A stretch of DNA of 64,000 nt, taken from positions 14,451,509 to 14,515,508 of the forward strand of contig JBBMOA010000002.1 in assembly GCA_037954235.1 (NCBI GenBank), read 5' to 3'. Position numbers and translations under genes: made by a program. Below the pieces are notes generated by a model. It was not told the DNA's origin. It searched no databases and saw only the letters and a program-made list of their open reading frames with translations. Positions 23,214 through 35,800 of the stretch are shown one piece after another. Positions within the stretch are counted from its first letter, which is position 1, and every line of letters starts with the position of its first letter. This DNA is from Aulostomus chinensis. Its lineage: Eukaryota > Chordata > Actinopteri > Syngnathiformes > Aulostomidae.

Positions 23214-24430
23214 ACGTCTGTTCAGATTCTCCCTGTAAACCCATCCTACTTTCATATCGCGGCACCCGCTTTTATTTTTATTTTTGGTGGACAATTTTGG
23301 CTTTGCAGGATGGAAAAGAAGTCCGGTCCTTAATATGGAGCCTGCGGTGTGCTAAGAAAGAGCTGTCACCTTGAAACAAAAGTCTTTACATGAGGTGTGC
23401 TGGATTTATTACAACAGGGATAAAAGCCCCAAAGACTCGCAGAGAAACGGGGTATTGTAGTGCAATACCACTCCCTGTCTCAGAACACTGCACTGAATGA
23501 ATCCCCCAACTGTCACTGATGTGTCTGCGCTAAAATACTTTCCACTACTTGTAAATAGCTTTTTGTTATTTAATCGTATTATAGTGAATGTATTTAATTT
23601 TGTAATAATTATTTATGAATCAAGGTCCACTTCATTTTCTATGAAAAGGAAGAATCAGCATTAACTGCTTTGAATTGAAAAGGAATGTGTCTTTGTGTTA
23701 TAATTTTTCCTCCCAAATATCAAACAAAGCCAAGAAAAAAAAAATAACTGTTTACACTGTTCAGAGCTTTGGGGCATCAGAGGATGTATTCATTTGTTCC
23801 AACTGTAAAACTGCGTTTATTTACAGGAGCAGCAGAGGGACAGTTAGACAATGGTGATTCATGTGTATATACTGTTTATTAATGTCAATATTATGTCTTG
23901 TTTGGAACGATGTGTACAAATTGTTTAAGAATATTAAGATATTGTTTATGCCTTAGAATGATTGTAGCATTCTATTTTAGTGAACGTGATGAAAACATTA
24001 TCATAAATATTGTTTGTACAGTATATACATATCCTCTGCAAACACTGTGGTATCCTTAATCTTGGTAGTGCCTACCCTTCCAACAGGGGCGTGTAGGGGA
24101 TGTTCTTGTTTTTAGTTTTCATTTTTACGACAACATTATTTTTTTATATGATTTCAATCCAACAAGGCCTCCAAAGTTGGACAGTGACACAGACATCATT
24201 CCTCACCATAGAAAATAAAAAGGAACAAGCATTCAGTTATGCTTCCGTGATGCATTTCCTCGTAATCTGCCACAATTCAGAGGACCTAAGGCCATTTGTA
24301 ACCACTGTGTTGATCCTTGCTGTGTGTTGTGGCCTGATGGAGGCAGCTAGATTTTTTTGTACCCAAGTCAAAAGTACTTGAAGTTACTTTATTTAAGATA
24401 TTGTGGAATAAAAGTATCATTCTTTTGTAG
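23214..24430 (+). other. baz2b: baz2b 3'UTR with polyadenylation signal
   Basis: AT-rich sequence after the TAA. A canonical AATAAA stands at 24407-24412 and is a likely end point of about 1.2 kb of 3'UTR. Several ATTTA-type elements are present. The exact cleavage site cannot be read from sequence alone. Confidence 0.6.
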
Positions 24431-25800
24431 GAGCTTTATTTTTCACTAGTGTGTGGCACGGACCTATTAAAAGGATGTTTTTCAACGTAAAAGACTTTAA
24501 CTGTTTTTCTTTCAGTCCCACCTACTGCAGCTAGTTCAGAGGTAAGTTAGGGCTCTTTAAGAAGTTGGAGATCATTTATACTGAAAGGCCGTGAATTCTA
24601 CAGTAGACCCTTTTCACCCCGGCCCCTCTAAATGGAACAGGCCCCAGTCATGGCTGTTCAGTCATTCACGGACTCAAACGCTTGTGAACATCTGGAGTTG
24701 GATAGAAGTCACTCTTTTGTTTTACGTCCAAAACATTTGGAAAAGCCCATGAATCATTTTTTAATGCACTGTTCCCTCGTCGTTTATTATTCCTGACCTG
24801 AGCAAAACTGAGCTGATCTGAACATCACTCGGTAAATAAAATGGCCGATAACGATGACATGCTGATGATATCATGCATTCATACCATGGAGTCACTGGCG
24901 TGATTAAATCACATTTCATTTTTATGTGGATACAATGATATTTATGTCAAATTGGGGGGAAAAAAAACAATATTTGAATCCTTTATTTTGTTGTTTGAGT
25001 TTTCTCTTTTTAACTAAATCAAATATATTTTCAAAAGCTTGGGACTCTTAAGGACCAAATGGTTAGTGGTCCTGGGATTGTTAATACATGATAAGCCTGC
25101 TACAACATGCAAGGTTACAAACTGTAAAGAACGCTCTGAAAATGTTCTAACAATTTCCTGAAAAAATATTTAAAAAGTGGACTTGCAAAATAGAAGAGGC
25201 ATGGCTCAGAGGTAGTGGTCGTCTAGCAACCGAAGGGTCACTGGTTCGATCCTCACTTCCCCCGGTGACCATGTTGAAGTGTCCTTGAGCAAGATACTGA
25301 ACCCTTAATTGTTCCTGATGACCCTGTGACGGACTGGTGACCCCAGGGTGAACCCCACCTCTCACCCAATGTCAGCTGGGATAGGCTCCTCCCCCCCGAC
25401 TCTTAACGGTTAAGAGGTGTAGAAAATCGATGGATGGATGGATGGATTCTATATTTGGGTAATGGTTTCTTCCTTGAAAAATCAAGTTGCAATAGTAAGA
25501 ACAAAATAACCAATAAGGACTGTTATTCGCCTCAGTTTCAGTTTCACTTTCGGTTGCACAGAAAGAAGCGCTTCATAAACGTGATTGCAGTGTGTGAATG
25601 CGACAGCGGGTACTGCGTTACTTCTTAAATCATAGTTTTAGAGTTCATTTCCCCCTTTTATTTACTTTATTGGGCCTCAAAAACATTTCTAGAATATAAG
25701 TAGCGTACAAGTACAAGTAAAGAGTACCACCGAACAGAAAAGAAGAACATCAAACAAATATATAAAGCCCACAAACAAATAAGTCGCGCCTCGGGACTCG
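24431..25800. other. Intergenic region between baz2b and wdsub1
   Basis: About 1.4 kb of AT-rich sequence holding only the SINE at 25199-25442. No gene was recognised. Confidence 0.6.
25199..25442 (+). repeat. tRNA-derived SINE of a second type
   Basis: Head with GTCTAGCAACCGAAGGGTCA and B-box-like GGTTCGATCC. The body has CCTTGAGCAAGATACTGAAC and the tail GATGGATGGATGG. The 3' part is similar to the other SINE copies here, but the head differs. It lies between baz2b and wdsub1. Confidence 0.75.
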
Positions 25801-25804
25801 ATTT

Positions 25805-25870
25805 TCAACCTGGTGACGTCACCCGTAGTACGTCACGGTCAGCTGTTGTAACAGGAAGTAAACAACTGAG
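25805..25870 (+). promoter_or_regulatory. wdsub1: Probable wdsub1 promoter with CRE-like sites
   Basis: A perfect palindromic CRE, TGACGTCA, at 25814-25821. A second half-site context, TACGTCAC, stands at 25829-25836. An ETS-like aggaag is at 25853-25858. There is no TATA box. CpG density rises sharply here compared with the flanking AT-rich DNA, as expected for a housekeeping-type start region. Confidence 0.6.
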
Positions 25871-25987
25871 CGGACGACACAGCGAGGAGAGACAAAAGAC
25901 TCTGCTTTAGTTAGTTAAACAGCTGAAATACCGTGGAGCTTTCATAATATCGTCGAGCAGCTTCATCGCCGTTAGTTCCAACCGCAG
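25850..25987 (+). other. wdsub1: Probable non-coding first exon of wdsub1
   Basis: A CpG-rich segment ending in a strong donor, accgcag followed by gtgaga at 25988. The coding exon 2 kb downstream has an untranslated leader with its own acceptor (gcacgtcag ending at 28023), so an upstream exon is required. The transcription start is not defined. Confidence 0.5.
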
Positions 25988-28023
25988 GTGAGACACGTAA
26001 CTTCACGACCCGTTGATGAAGGCAGCCACTGCCTCGCGTGGCGTCGCTAGCTTCAGCCTCACTGCTGCTGGCCGACACCGAGCACTTCGAACAGCGTCGC
26101 TGGTGTAAGGTACATATTGAGCTTGAAAGCTGCAGTACATCGTAGTGACAGGTGGGTAAAGAAGGCGCGAGTGTTCCTTGCAGGCTGATGAGGCAGTGAC
26201 CGACCATCGTCGTTGATCCGTAGCTGATGGATCCCAGGGACCCTGGACGAACGAACCCGTGTTGGTATCGTCACAACAACCACGAGAAACCGAAAGTCAT
26301 GTAAAGTTCCAAGTATCCACAGATATCGTCCGAACATGTAGAGAGGAGCAGCGAGAGCTCTCATCGTGGAGGCTCGGCTACAGCTGGTATGGCGGGATGC
26401 AGGAATTCTGTGATTCGAGTGGACATTGATATTACCAGACCTCTGCTGGCTGGTACGTTTCTACATCCAACAGCACAACTCTTGAGAGATTAGTTTTCCC
26501 CTCTATGATTCTATTTAAGTTACCAGCTAACATTGTAAGTATCAGTGCGTCCGGTGCAGCACCCAGGTCACATGACACAGGCACGCCAGCACCTCTGCAG
26601 AGTTTCGGGGGTCGTGAAGCGTCCTAGTGAGATCCGGTGCCACTGTTCCCTCGTTGTTGAAGGAGGAATCCTGCTCCGTCACAAGCGTAGTGATGACGAT
26701 GGTGGTGAAGAGGCTGTCTGACGCTTGAAGAGCCGTCCAGTCGTACTTGTAACGAGTCAGGAGCCACCAAAGAAGAAGAAAGAGATCCCACATTCAGTAG
26801 TTATACAGGTGGGAATTCTGGAGTCAAACACATACCATAAAAACCACCAGGTTCTTTGATATTTTATGGCCGTTTGCTTCAAAAGTGTTTAATTATTTTT
26901 CGCAACTCAACCTAAAGTTAGCAGCGAGCTCAACGAATAATTTTTATATATTCTATTTTTTTTTACATGGTTTAAAGACATACTTACCATTAGTATTACT
27001 ATTATATTTTCCTGAAAGTTATTTCCCCTCTCTTAGAGTGAACTTGAACCAAACAGGGACCCATCAGTGTAGAGCTGCTCAGAGGTGGGCCCAAATTTTG
27101 CCTTCAGTAAAGTCTGATTTGCCCAAATATAATAATTTAGACAGTAGGAAAAATAAATATGGATATTTTTTTGAATCGGGCGCCACGGTGGTGCAGTGGT
27201 CAGCTCTGTCGCCTCACATCAAGAAGGTTCTGGGTTCCAGTCCCAGCTCCAGCACAGGATCTTTCTGTGTGAGTCTCCATGTTCTCTCTGTACCTGTGTG
27301 GGTTCTCTCTGGTACTCCAGCTTCCTCCCACAGTCCAAAGACATCAAGAGGGGACGAGGCTGATTGATACTCTAAATTGACTGTAGGTGTGACTGTGAGT
27401 GTGAATGGTTGTCTGTCTCTATGTGTTGGTCCTGTGATGGACTGGTGACCTGTCCAGGGTGAACCACGCCTGTAGATGCTGGGACAGGCTCCAGCCCCCC
27501 CCCCCCCCCCTTCCCATGACCCTAACAGGATGGATGGATGGATTGTTTAAATCACTCTTTATACACTTTCTTTTCATCTTATTCAAATATTCAGAATCCC
27601 TAATTGTGTTTTCACCATTAATCAGTTTAGGATATTATATGAAGGTCATAAGTGTCCATCAGTGCTTAGTTTGGTGGGGGCTGGTAAGAATGGACACCAC
27701 ACTGGGATGATGGACGTTGTTTCCATACCCACCAAACCAGTGAGTGATCCGTCTGCGCTGTCTCGTGTAATCAGGGTTGTCTGTCAATGTGCGTCTTCTT
27801 TACTTCTTTAAAGCTGTCCTCAAGTATCCAAGACTTCAAAACCCCCGCTGTGATTGAGGGAAGATTATGATTTATGATGTCAGTTATTTATGAAGTCAAC
27901 TTCTGCTGTCCCTCATCTATCCTGAAGGCTTTGACAGGTTATTAGTATTTCACGTCTCTGGGTACTTGGATTTAAAGATTAATTCTCTAACGTATTTCTT
28001 CCTTCCTTCCTTGTGCACGTCAG
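25988..28023 (+). other. wdsub1 first intron, CpG-rich 5' part
   Basis: The first 800 bp are CpG-rich. They contain open frames on the minus strand (26542-26793, 26059-26364) and a plus-strand mini-ORF at about 26390 ending at a GTACGT donor-like site. None was recognised. The rest is AT-rich and holds SINE copy 3 (27177-27543). Confidence 0.5.
27177..27543 (+). repeat. SINE-like tRNA-headed repeat, copy 3
   Basis: Starts CGGGCGCCACGGTGGTGCAG and ends GGATGGATGGATGG. It is full length with a poly-C run near the tail. No clear target-site duplication is seen. Confidence 0.8.
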
Positions 28024-28037
28024 GACTGGCCCTCCAA

Positions 28038-29655
28038 ATGGTGTCCCTGATCTGCACGTTACAAGACCACCGTGACGATGTCAACAGTTGTGCTTTTTCA
28101 GCACAACTGTTAGCCACGTGCTCCGGAGACAAAACAGTTCGAGTATACAACAGCCGGGACTTCTCAGAACTCGCCTTCTCGCCGCTGACCGGACATGGTT
28201 ACAGCGTCCACTGCTGCTGCTTCAGCGCCTGCGGACAGTTCCTGGCCTCATGTTCCACAGACGCAACCACGGTGATCTGGTCCATGGCGACAGGTGAGAT
28301 CGAGGCTGTCCTGGAGCATCCTGGTCGCAGCCCCGTCAGGATCTGTGCCTTCTCTCCTGACTCCGCCCACCTGGTGTCAGGCGGCTCTGATGGCACTCTG
28401 GCTCTGTGGGATTTCCCCTCCAAACAGCTGCACAGGTGAACGCCGACCCACCCGATGACAAACATTAATTTTGACTACAAATTAAATCACAACCTTGGTG
28501 TCAACTTGGCTCAATAATTACCACGTTTATAATTGCTTCCATTTTCCAAGTTATTTAGACACGTATTAGTGCACTGATGGATTGTAATTATTTTAACAGT
28601 CTAAAAAAAATCCAACTGTGCTGAAACAATTAATCCATGAATGGAATCAACAGAGAATGAATCGGCTACATTATTATTATGAGATCATTTTCATAAGAGG
28701 ATGTTTTTTGCTGTTGAACTGAACTATGATATTGGTATTCTACTCTGTATTAATAAATAACTAACATCAATAATGTATTGGGGATTAGAGAAGACAAGAG
28801 ATGTTTTTAGTACAAGGCATTCAAGATGCTTCTGTATAAATAATATAAATTAATTAACAATAATGCGAAAATTATCCTGTTAAGGGTCGGGGGGGGGGGG
28901 GCTGGAGTCTATCCCAGTAGCTACGGGCGAGAGTTCACCCTGGACAGGTCACCAGTCCATCACAGGACCAACACATAGAGACAGACAACCATTCACACTC
29001 ACAGTCACACCTACAGTCAATTTAGAGTATCAATCAGCCTCGTCCCCTCTTGATGTCTTTGGACTGTGGGAGGAAGCTGGAGTACCAGAGAGAACCCACA
29101 CAGGAACAGGGAGAGTACTAACCACTGCGCACTGTGCCGCCTTCAATGATAAAATATCTGCAACAAAAGAGCTTAATGCGGTCGGTTGTGTTTCTGAAGG
29201 CACGGCTCGGTGAAGGACACCACAATTGTGGCCTGCTCCTTCAGCCCCTGCAGCCAGGTGTTTGTCACTGGCTCCACCTATGGAGACCTGCGTCTGTGGG
29301 ACCTGGACATGAACCAGCTCCACGCAGAGAAGAATGCCCACGACCTTGGAGTGACCTGCTGCACTTTCGCTCCCGGCATCCTCAGTGGTGAGAGCCGCCT
29401 TTGTGTCCACTCAGATGTATGTGAGAGGGAAACGTGTGACTCTTGAGTTCTGAATCTGCTTTGTTTCAGGCAGCCAAATTGTGCAGTTTCATTTAGCTTC
29501 CTGTGGCCAAGATAGTCTTCTGAAGCTCTGGGTGATGAACAAGCTGAGCTCCAGAGGTAAACCTGTTCTACCCTGCTGCACCTGAGTAGCAGAGTTAGCT
29601 TCTGTGTCACATCTCCAACAGTCACATCATCAGATCCTGCTGGTCTGATGGAATA

Positions 29656-29687
<32 letters not shown>

Positions 29688-29698
29688 GATAATAAATG

Positions 29699-29760
<62 letters not shown>

Positions 29761-29770
29761 GATAATAATG

Positions 29771-29804
<34 letters not shown>

Positions 29805-32800
29805 TAATAATAATCTGGCTCAGGCCCTAATAATAATAATGCTAACGATGATAATGATAATAACAATGTTAATGATAATGATGATGATAATGATAATAAC
29901 AATGATAATGATGATGATAATGATAATAACAATGATAATGATGATGATAATAATAATGATAATAATAACAATGATGATGATGATAATAATAATAATATGA
30001 TAATGATAATAATAATAATAATCGGGTAAGTACAACTAAATGATAACTATAACAATGATAATGATGATGATAATAATAATGATAACAATAATAACAATGA
30101 TAATGATGATGATAATGATGACAATGATAATGATAATAATAATGATAATAACAATGATAATGATGATGATAATAATAATGATAACAATAATAACAATGAT
30201 AATGATGATGATAATAATAACAATGATAATGATGATGATAATGATAATAATAATGATAACAATAATAATGAAAATGATGATGATAATGATGACAATAATA
30301 ACAATGATAATGATGATGATAATAATAATGATAACAATAATAACAATGATAATGATGATGATAATAATAATGATAACAATAATAACAATGATAATGATGA
30401 TGATAATAATAATGATAACAATAATAACAATGATAATGATGATGATAATAATAATGATAACAATAATAACAATGATAATGATGATGATAATAGTAAGAAG
30501 AAGAATCATCCCACCAATGTGTGTGTGACCATGGTTGTCCGTTCTCTCTCGTAGCCTATAGGATGCAGCTCCTGCACACATTAACTGGCCAGTCAGCTCC
30601 TGTCCTCTCCTGTTCGTACTCCTCAGATGGACAGCTGCTTGTCTCTGGGTAAGATCTGCCATCACAACGAAACCTCTCACACTAGGATCCCGGGCCAGAG
30701 TCGGAGTACACTTGACCCTGTAGTCCAGTTGGTTTGATGGGTCTGTCTAGCATAACTTGAGAGGCTGGTCTTGCATGGTTCAGGTGTATTCAGCAAATGC
30801 TAGTCACTACTCCATCACTACTCAGTCTCTGACATTGCTTGTGTAGGTGAAACAGTCTCTGTACACTTGTTAGAGGGGCGGAGCCTGGGTCTGAGGAAGA
30901 GCCCCCTAACATTTTGGGCAGATGTATTTCATAGAGTAAGAAACTGGATTTAGTTTTACAGGGGTCTTGGTGGATACTTCTGGAATTTTCAAGTCCTGAC
31001 TTTAGAAAATGACCTGTGTGAGCTTTGGGTGGCTGCATTCGTTGCATCAGTTACAGACGAACGTTGCGTTCCTATGAACTCGTCTAATTTAACATCTCGG
31101 TTTCCTCAAGACAATTAACAGGAAACTGCTACATAATTGAATCATGCGAGTTTTCCATCCATGTCTTTGCCTAAAAAAATTCAGGAAGTGATCAATGTGG
31201 GATCATGAAACAGATGTCAAATGTTGCTTGTTGTGGTACCAGAGGGTGCAATACTACATTGTAGCCACTGGAGGGAGACACGGACCACTTCATTCCCCCT
31301 GAGTGAATATAATCTTGTGAATTTAGAAACTGAATTATTTTCAAACAGGATGACAGTTTTATCTTTATTTTCTTCAGCTCTGTGGACAAAACGGTTACCG
31401 TCTATGATGCAGTGAGTACCCCTCCTTTGTTTAGTCGTTTAGTTTCGGTCTGTGCTAGAAATTCTACCTCTCAAATAATTGACTACACTTTGTCTTTCCA
31501 GAAAAATGCTGTTTTACTTTACACGTTGAACCAACATGAGAGGTAAACCTTCATGTGTTTTTATGTGGCAGAATTTGTTCCACTATTGTAGATTTTTTTT
31601 GACTGTCAATATAAGTATTAATTTCTAAAAATTACACATAATTTCTCTCTCGTCCTCTCAGGCGCCATGCCTTGTGCAGTTAGTGCTGTTCACTTGTTAT
31701 TTGAAGGGATAATTTCACATGTTTGTGTCTTGACATTACATCTCTAACGTCAGTGTTCTAATGATTTTTGTTCAAATCTCGATGATGCGTTCTAATGTAT
31801 CTTCACATTTCGACATTGGAATACTGCTTCACATATTGCCTGGACTTGTGTTTACTCCTCTACGTGCTCATTTGATGTTCTCTGTGAAAATCATCTAAAG
31901 GAATTCTGTGACACAGTTTCTGTGGCAACTGTTCCGTTAACAAAGCTCTTAAATAACCATCTCTGGGGAAGATGCTCCGCTCTGTTAACATGTTTTCTTA
32001 ACTTGACGCATTTGATGGGACCTCACACTGAGATATTTCCTCTCAGGTTTTATGATGTTTTTGATATCTCAGTTGGTTTAGTGAAATAAACCATGAGCAG
32101 TATATTTCAGGCTTATGTGGCAGCTATTAGACGGCAAAATCCTCTTCTAGAAACAGCATACGATGTATTACGCTCTTTTAGAAAGTGGCAGGACAGTTAC
32201 TACTACATCTCTCCTGCTGGGACGCTAACAAAGCCGCTGCCTAATGATCGCACTCAGCCTCACCTGTGACTGAAAGGCTCACTTCCTCTCAGAAGAGCAC
32301 ACTGTAAGTCATTTTGGAAAATCTCTAAGTGGAATTATAGAAAAAGAGAGGCAAGTAAAAGGAAAGTGTTTAAATGTTAAAAATGTGAATTATAGACTGC
32401 AACTAGACGAGTGTAGTGGAGGGGATGCTTTTCTACTGTCCCTGAAGCCACCGAGCTTGTGTCCTCATCGACGTTGTTCCTGTTTCCCTGAAAAAATGAA
32501 ATATTTTAATCATTATTTAGATGTTGGTTCAACCTTTGACACATTAATCCATCACAGACTCAGCCCTCTGATTCACAATGTGTCCATCACAGCTACATAT
32601 TTAGGTTTGGAAACCACTGACGGAGTTTTACTCCCAGATGTTACAACACAGAGAAATCAACCACAGTAGTAAACCAGTATTCAGGTGAGCGCTGTCGTCT
32701 GCTGCAGGTACGTGACGGCGTGTTCCTTCTCTCCGACTTCACCACTAATTGCTACAGGATCTATGGACAACACGGTTAACATCTGGAGGGTGGAGGATGG

Positions 32801-32814
32801 GTGTAGCGGCCATG
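28038..32814 (+). CDS. wdsub1: wdsub1 exons: seven-bladed WD40 propeller
   Basis: Exons 28038-28435, 29200-29387, 29470-29556, 30555-30648, 31378-31411, 31502-31542 and 32708-32814. WD signatures include LATCSGDKTVRVYNSRDF, LASCSTDATTVIWSMATG, LVSGGSDGTLALWDFPSK, FVTGSTYGDLRLWDLDMN, LASCGQDSLLKLWVMNKL, LVSGSVDKTVTVYDAK and IATGSMDNTVNIWRVEDG. The propeller is expected to be a protein-binding platform for the C-terminal ligase module. Confidence 0.95.
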
Positions 32815-32829
32815 GTGGGTGCAACACAG

Positions 32830-32879
<50 letters not shown>

Positions 32880-35800
32880 CCCTCCAGGAGTGTACATCTG
32901 TAGTTTAATGATTTGTTTTCTTTTGTCTTCTGTTTTTGTGTTCACCTACTTCACTGCACCTCATTTCCATTTAAAAGATGGGAAATCGTTGCCTGGTGAG
33001 TTTTCTGTTCATCCTCAAAAATGTTTGAAAATTAAACCGTCGTAAAAAGAGCGAGGGTTTCCTTTAGAAAGCCAAATGCAGACAAAACACTGCGCTTAGC
33101 GCCAGCAAGTCAAGAGTTGAGCCTCATCAAAGCTGTGAGCAGCGACGAGCCGTGTGTGGTTGTTCAAAGAGTGAGAGCGAGGTAACACCTGAGGATATTC
33201 GGATTTTGCTTGAAGGAGCATAGCAATGCATGCAGTCTGGTGTAAATATTAGTTCCTGCAACCACAAGGTGGCGCAAGAGAATACATACTTACTATGTAT
33301 TATGTTGCTGTACACCACATGAATATAACTGCAGCCTAATTGTGATGTCAGGTTAACTTCCTCTAACCAGTAGGTCAAACATCAAAAAGATCTGAACATG
33401 TGGAGTCCAGTTCCAGCTGTTTCCTGTTCCGCCTCACCATGGTGACGAAGTGTAATGAAAACCACCAGTTTTCACACTAACCAATCATAAACTTCTTGAG
33501 ATGTTTCTGACCAAATCTAAAATGGCTCTGCTCCACCCATTAGGAGAAGTCCATCTGAGTGCTGAAAACAAAGAAGGCTCTTCGTGCTGCCACCAGGTGG
33601 CGCTTTGACTAAATGGCAGCCAAGGTGAACAGGTTCTCCTGTGACCCATTCTATAACCCTCCACCAAGTTTGGGAAAAAATGGGCCTCATAGTTTTTGCA
33701 TAGTCCCGCTGACTAACAGTGCAAATTTGACTCTCCTAGCTGAGATAATGATATTCAGCTTCTCTCAGTTATTTCAGGGTTTGTTTGTGAGCGCTTTAAC
33801 AGTTAAGAGTTTGGAAGGTTGTGTGTAGATGTCTCTATAAATCTTGAGTGAAATCCTAAGTAGTTGCCGTTCAGCAGTAGGAGATCAGTGTTAAACTCGT
33901 TAAGTCATCAAGTGGAGGACACAAACGCACTCACACTTCCCTCTCTGTCTTCCAGAGGAGTCGGCGCTGACGTCAAGCCAAGGTAGGAACTTCACTCAGT
34001 GACACCAGTGAGAAAATACTGTTGAGTGCATTACATCAATAAATTCACTAAATGTGACTCTCCATGCACTTTTGTTAATGAGCAGGTGCCAAGTCACAGC
34101 GTTGAGCATTAACCTTGTTTTTCTGTCTGCAAAGTACAAGCTCCCGCCCGCCTTTCTAGTTTCCTCCTGTGTCAACGGAAAACGTCGAAAAAAAAAAAGC
34201 CCTCAGAGCGAATCTATAAAGTGACACAAGCTATTAAAGCCACAGCTCTTTGATCAATAGTCAGCAGGATGCCAAGAAAGTTCTGCATGAGGAACACTGG
34301 GACATTATTAAAAGGCGCTGCGAAAGGACTGACCGTCTTGATTTGATTCACCCTCTCAGGGACGACCTCAGCGGGCCGCTCCAAGCTGCTGGTCGCCGAT
34401 TGGTCAGAGGAGGACGTGTCAGTGTGGCTGGTGGAGGAAGGGCTCGGGGGATTGGTGGATAGATTCAAGGCCAACAACATAGACGGAACGGAGCTACTCA
34501 GTCTCACCAAAGAAACACTGGCGTCAGAGCTGCACATAGGTGAGCATCGTCACGTCCTCAGCTCCGCTTCCTCTCACCGCCCTGATGAGTACATGTAAAG
34601 ACAGACTTACACCGCTGGCTTCATGTTAGGATTAACGTTTCTGCATCTATTTACATGGATAAGAGGCCCATTAAAGAAAGGGTGAAGGAGTGAATGAGTG
34701 TTGATGGGGGTTTTACTCAGCATGATTACATAATATTAGGCTGCACTAAAAAGGCACTGAGCTTTGGGGCTTCAGCAGTTCTGACTTTAATCTGGAGCAC
34801 TTCATCAGTTATATAACACAATCCCCAAAACACTAGTTCCCGTGAGGTCATATTTTTAGAACTTCTTGGTTACTTCCTAGTCAGTCTGGAGTCTTGGAAA
34901 TTGTGGTATATCAGATTTTTGGCATATTTCTGAGTTACTTTGCCAATGTCAGTCTACCAGCTCGACTTGTATTCGTCATGTAGTTGTCAGCAAATGTTTG
35001 TTGTGCTGCTGTGCCGTCATTATCATCCCACAGTCGCTGTCAGTCAGTTTCCACAGCCGCAGAGCCGTGACTTTGGGCTTCGCTTTCAGCCCATTAGCAT
35101 GCAGCCTTTGTTTTTAGCTAAACTAGCAATCATATTTCATCCAGCACAAATAAATGAAAGAGGGATCAGCATTTTTCAAAGATGGGAGTGAAATCAATAC
35201 TTCCTCTTAAAGAATCAGTATAATAAAAGCGAACGTACCAGCAGGAATATTGAGTGTTCTCTTTTATTAATACGGTTCAGTTTTTGTTTTTACATTTTTG
35301 AAATGCTTATTCTGACAGACGGGCTCTGTAAAATCACCAAGTATTACTAAAACAACAGTATTCAACCAATGTGCACTCGAGTGGCTGCTCGCTGTTCAAC
35401 TTTGATTTGGACAGACAGTCAGCAGACACGGTTGGCTCCCACCATGTTCACGCTCACCCACGCTCACATTTGCCATCCCAGAGTGAAAAGTGCTAAACAC
35501 TTGAATAACAAATGCTCAAATTCTGGATATTGATATTCTCATCATTGTGTGTGTCAGTCCACATTGTTCCACTCGATGTCCCAGCAGTTCTCCTTTAATG
35601 AGAGACGACACAATAATGATTAGTCTGTCTTTGTTTCGGACACACTTCCAAATTCCTGTGTTTGTGCATGTGCAGAGTCAGTGGGCCTTCGCAGCAAAGT
35701 TCTGAGGAAGGTGGAGGAGCTGAAGAGTGAGTCGCTGTGTTCAGGTATTCCTGACGAGTTCCTGTGTCCTATCACCCGAGAGTTGATGAGGGAGCCGGTC

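Noticed and set aside
25199..25270. Possible tRNA gene
   Set aside because: The A/B-box-like head is part of a SINE with a long 3' body and ATGG tail; no tRNA cloverleaf with acceptor pairing.
29630..30680. Several frames of 70-214 codons on both strands
   Set aside because: Stop-free translation of AAT/GAT triplets in the wdsub1 intron.
32385..32669. 94-codon plus-strand frame in a wdsub1 intron
   Set aside because: No family match; the wdsub1 exon chain skips over it in phase.
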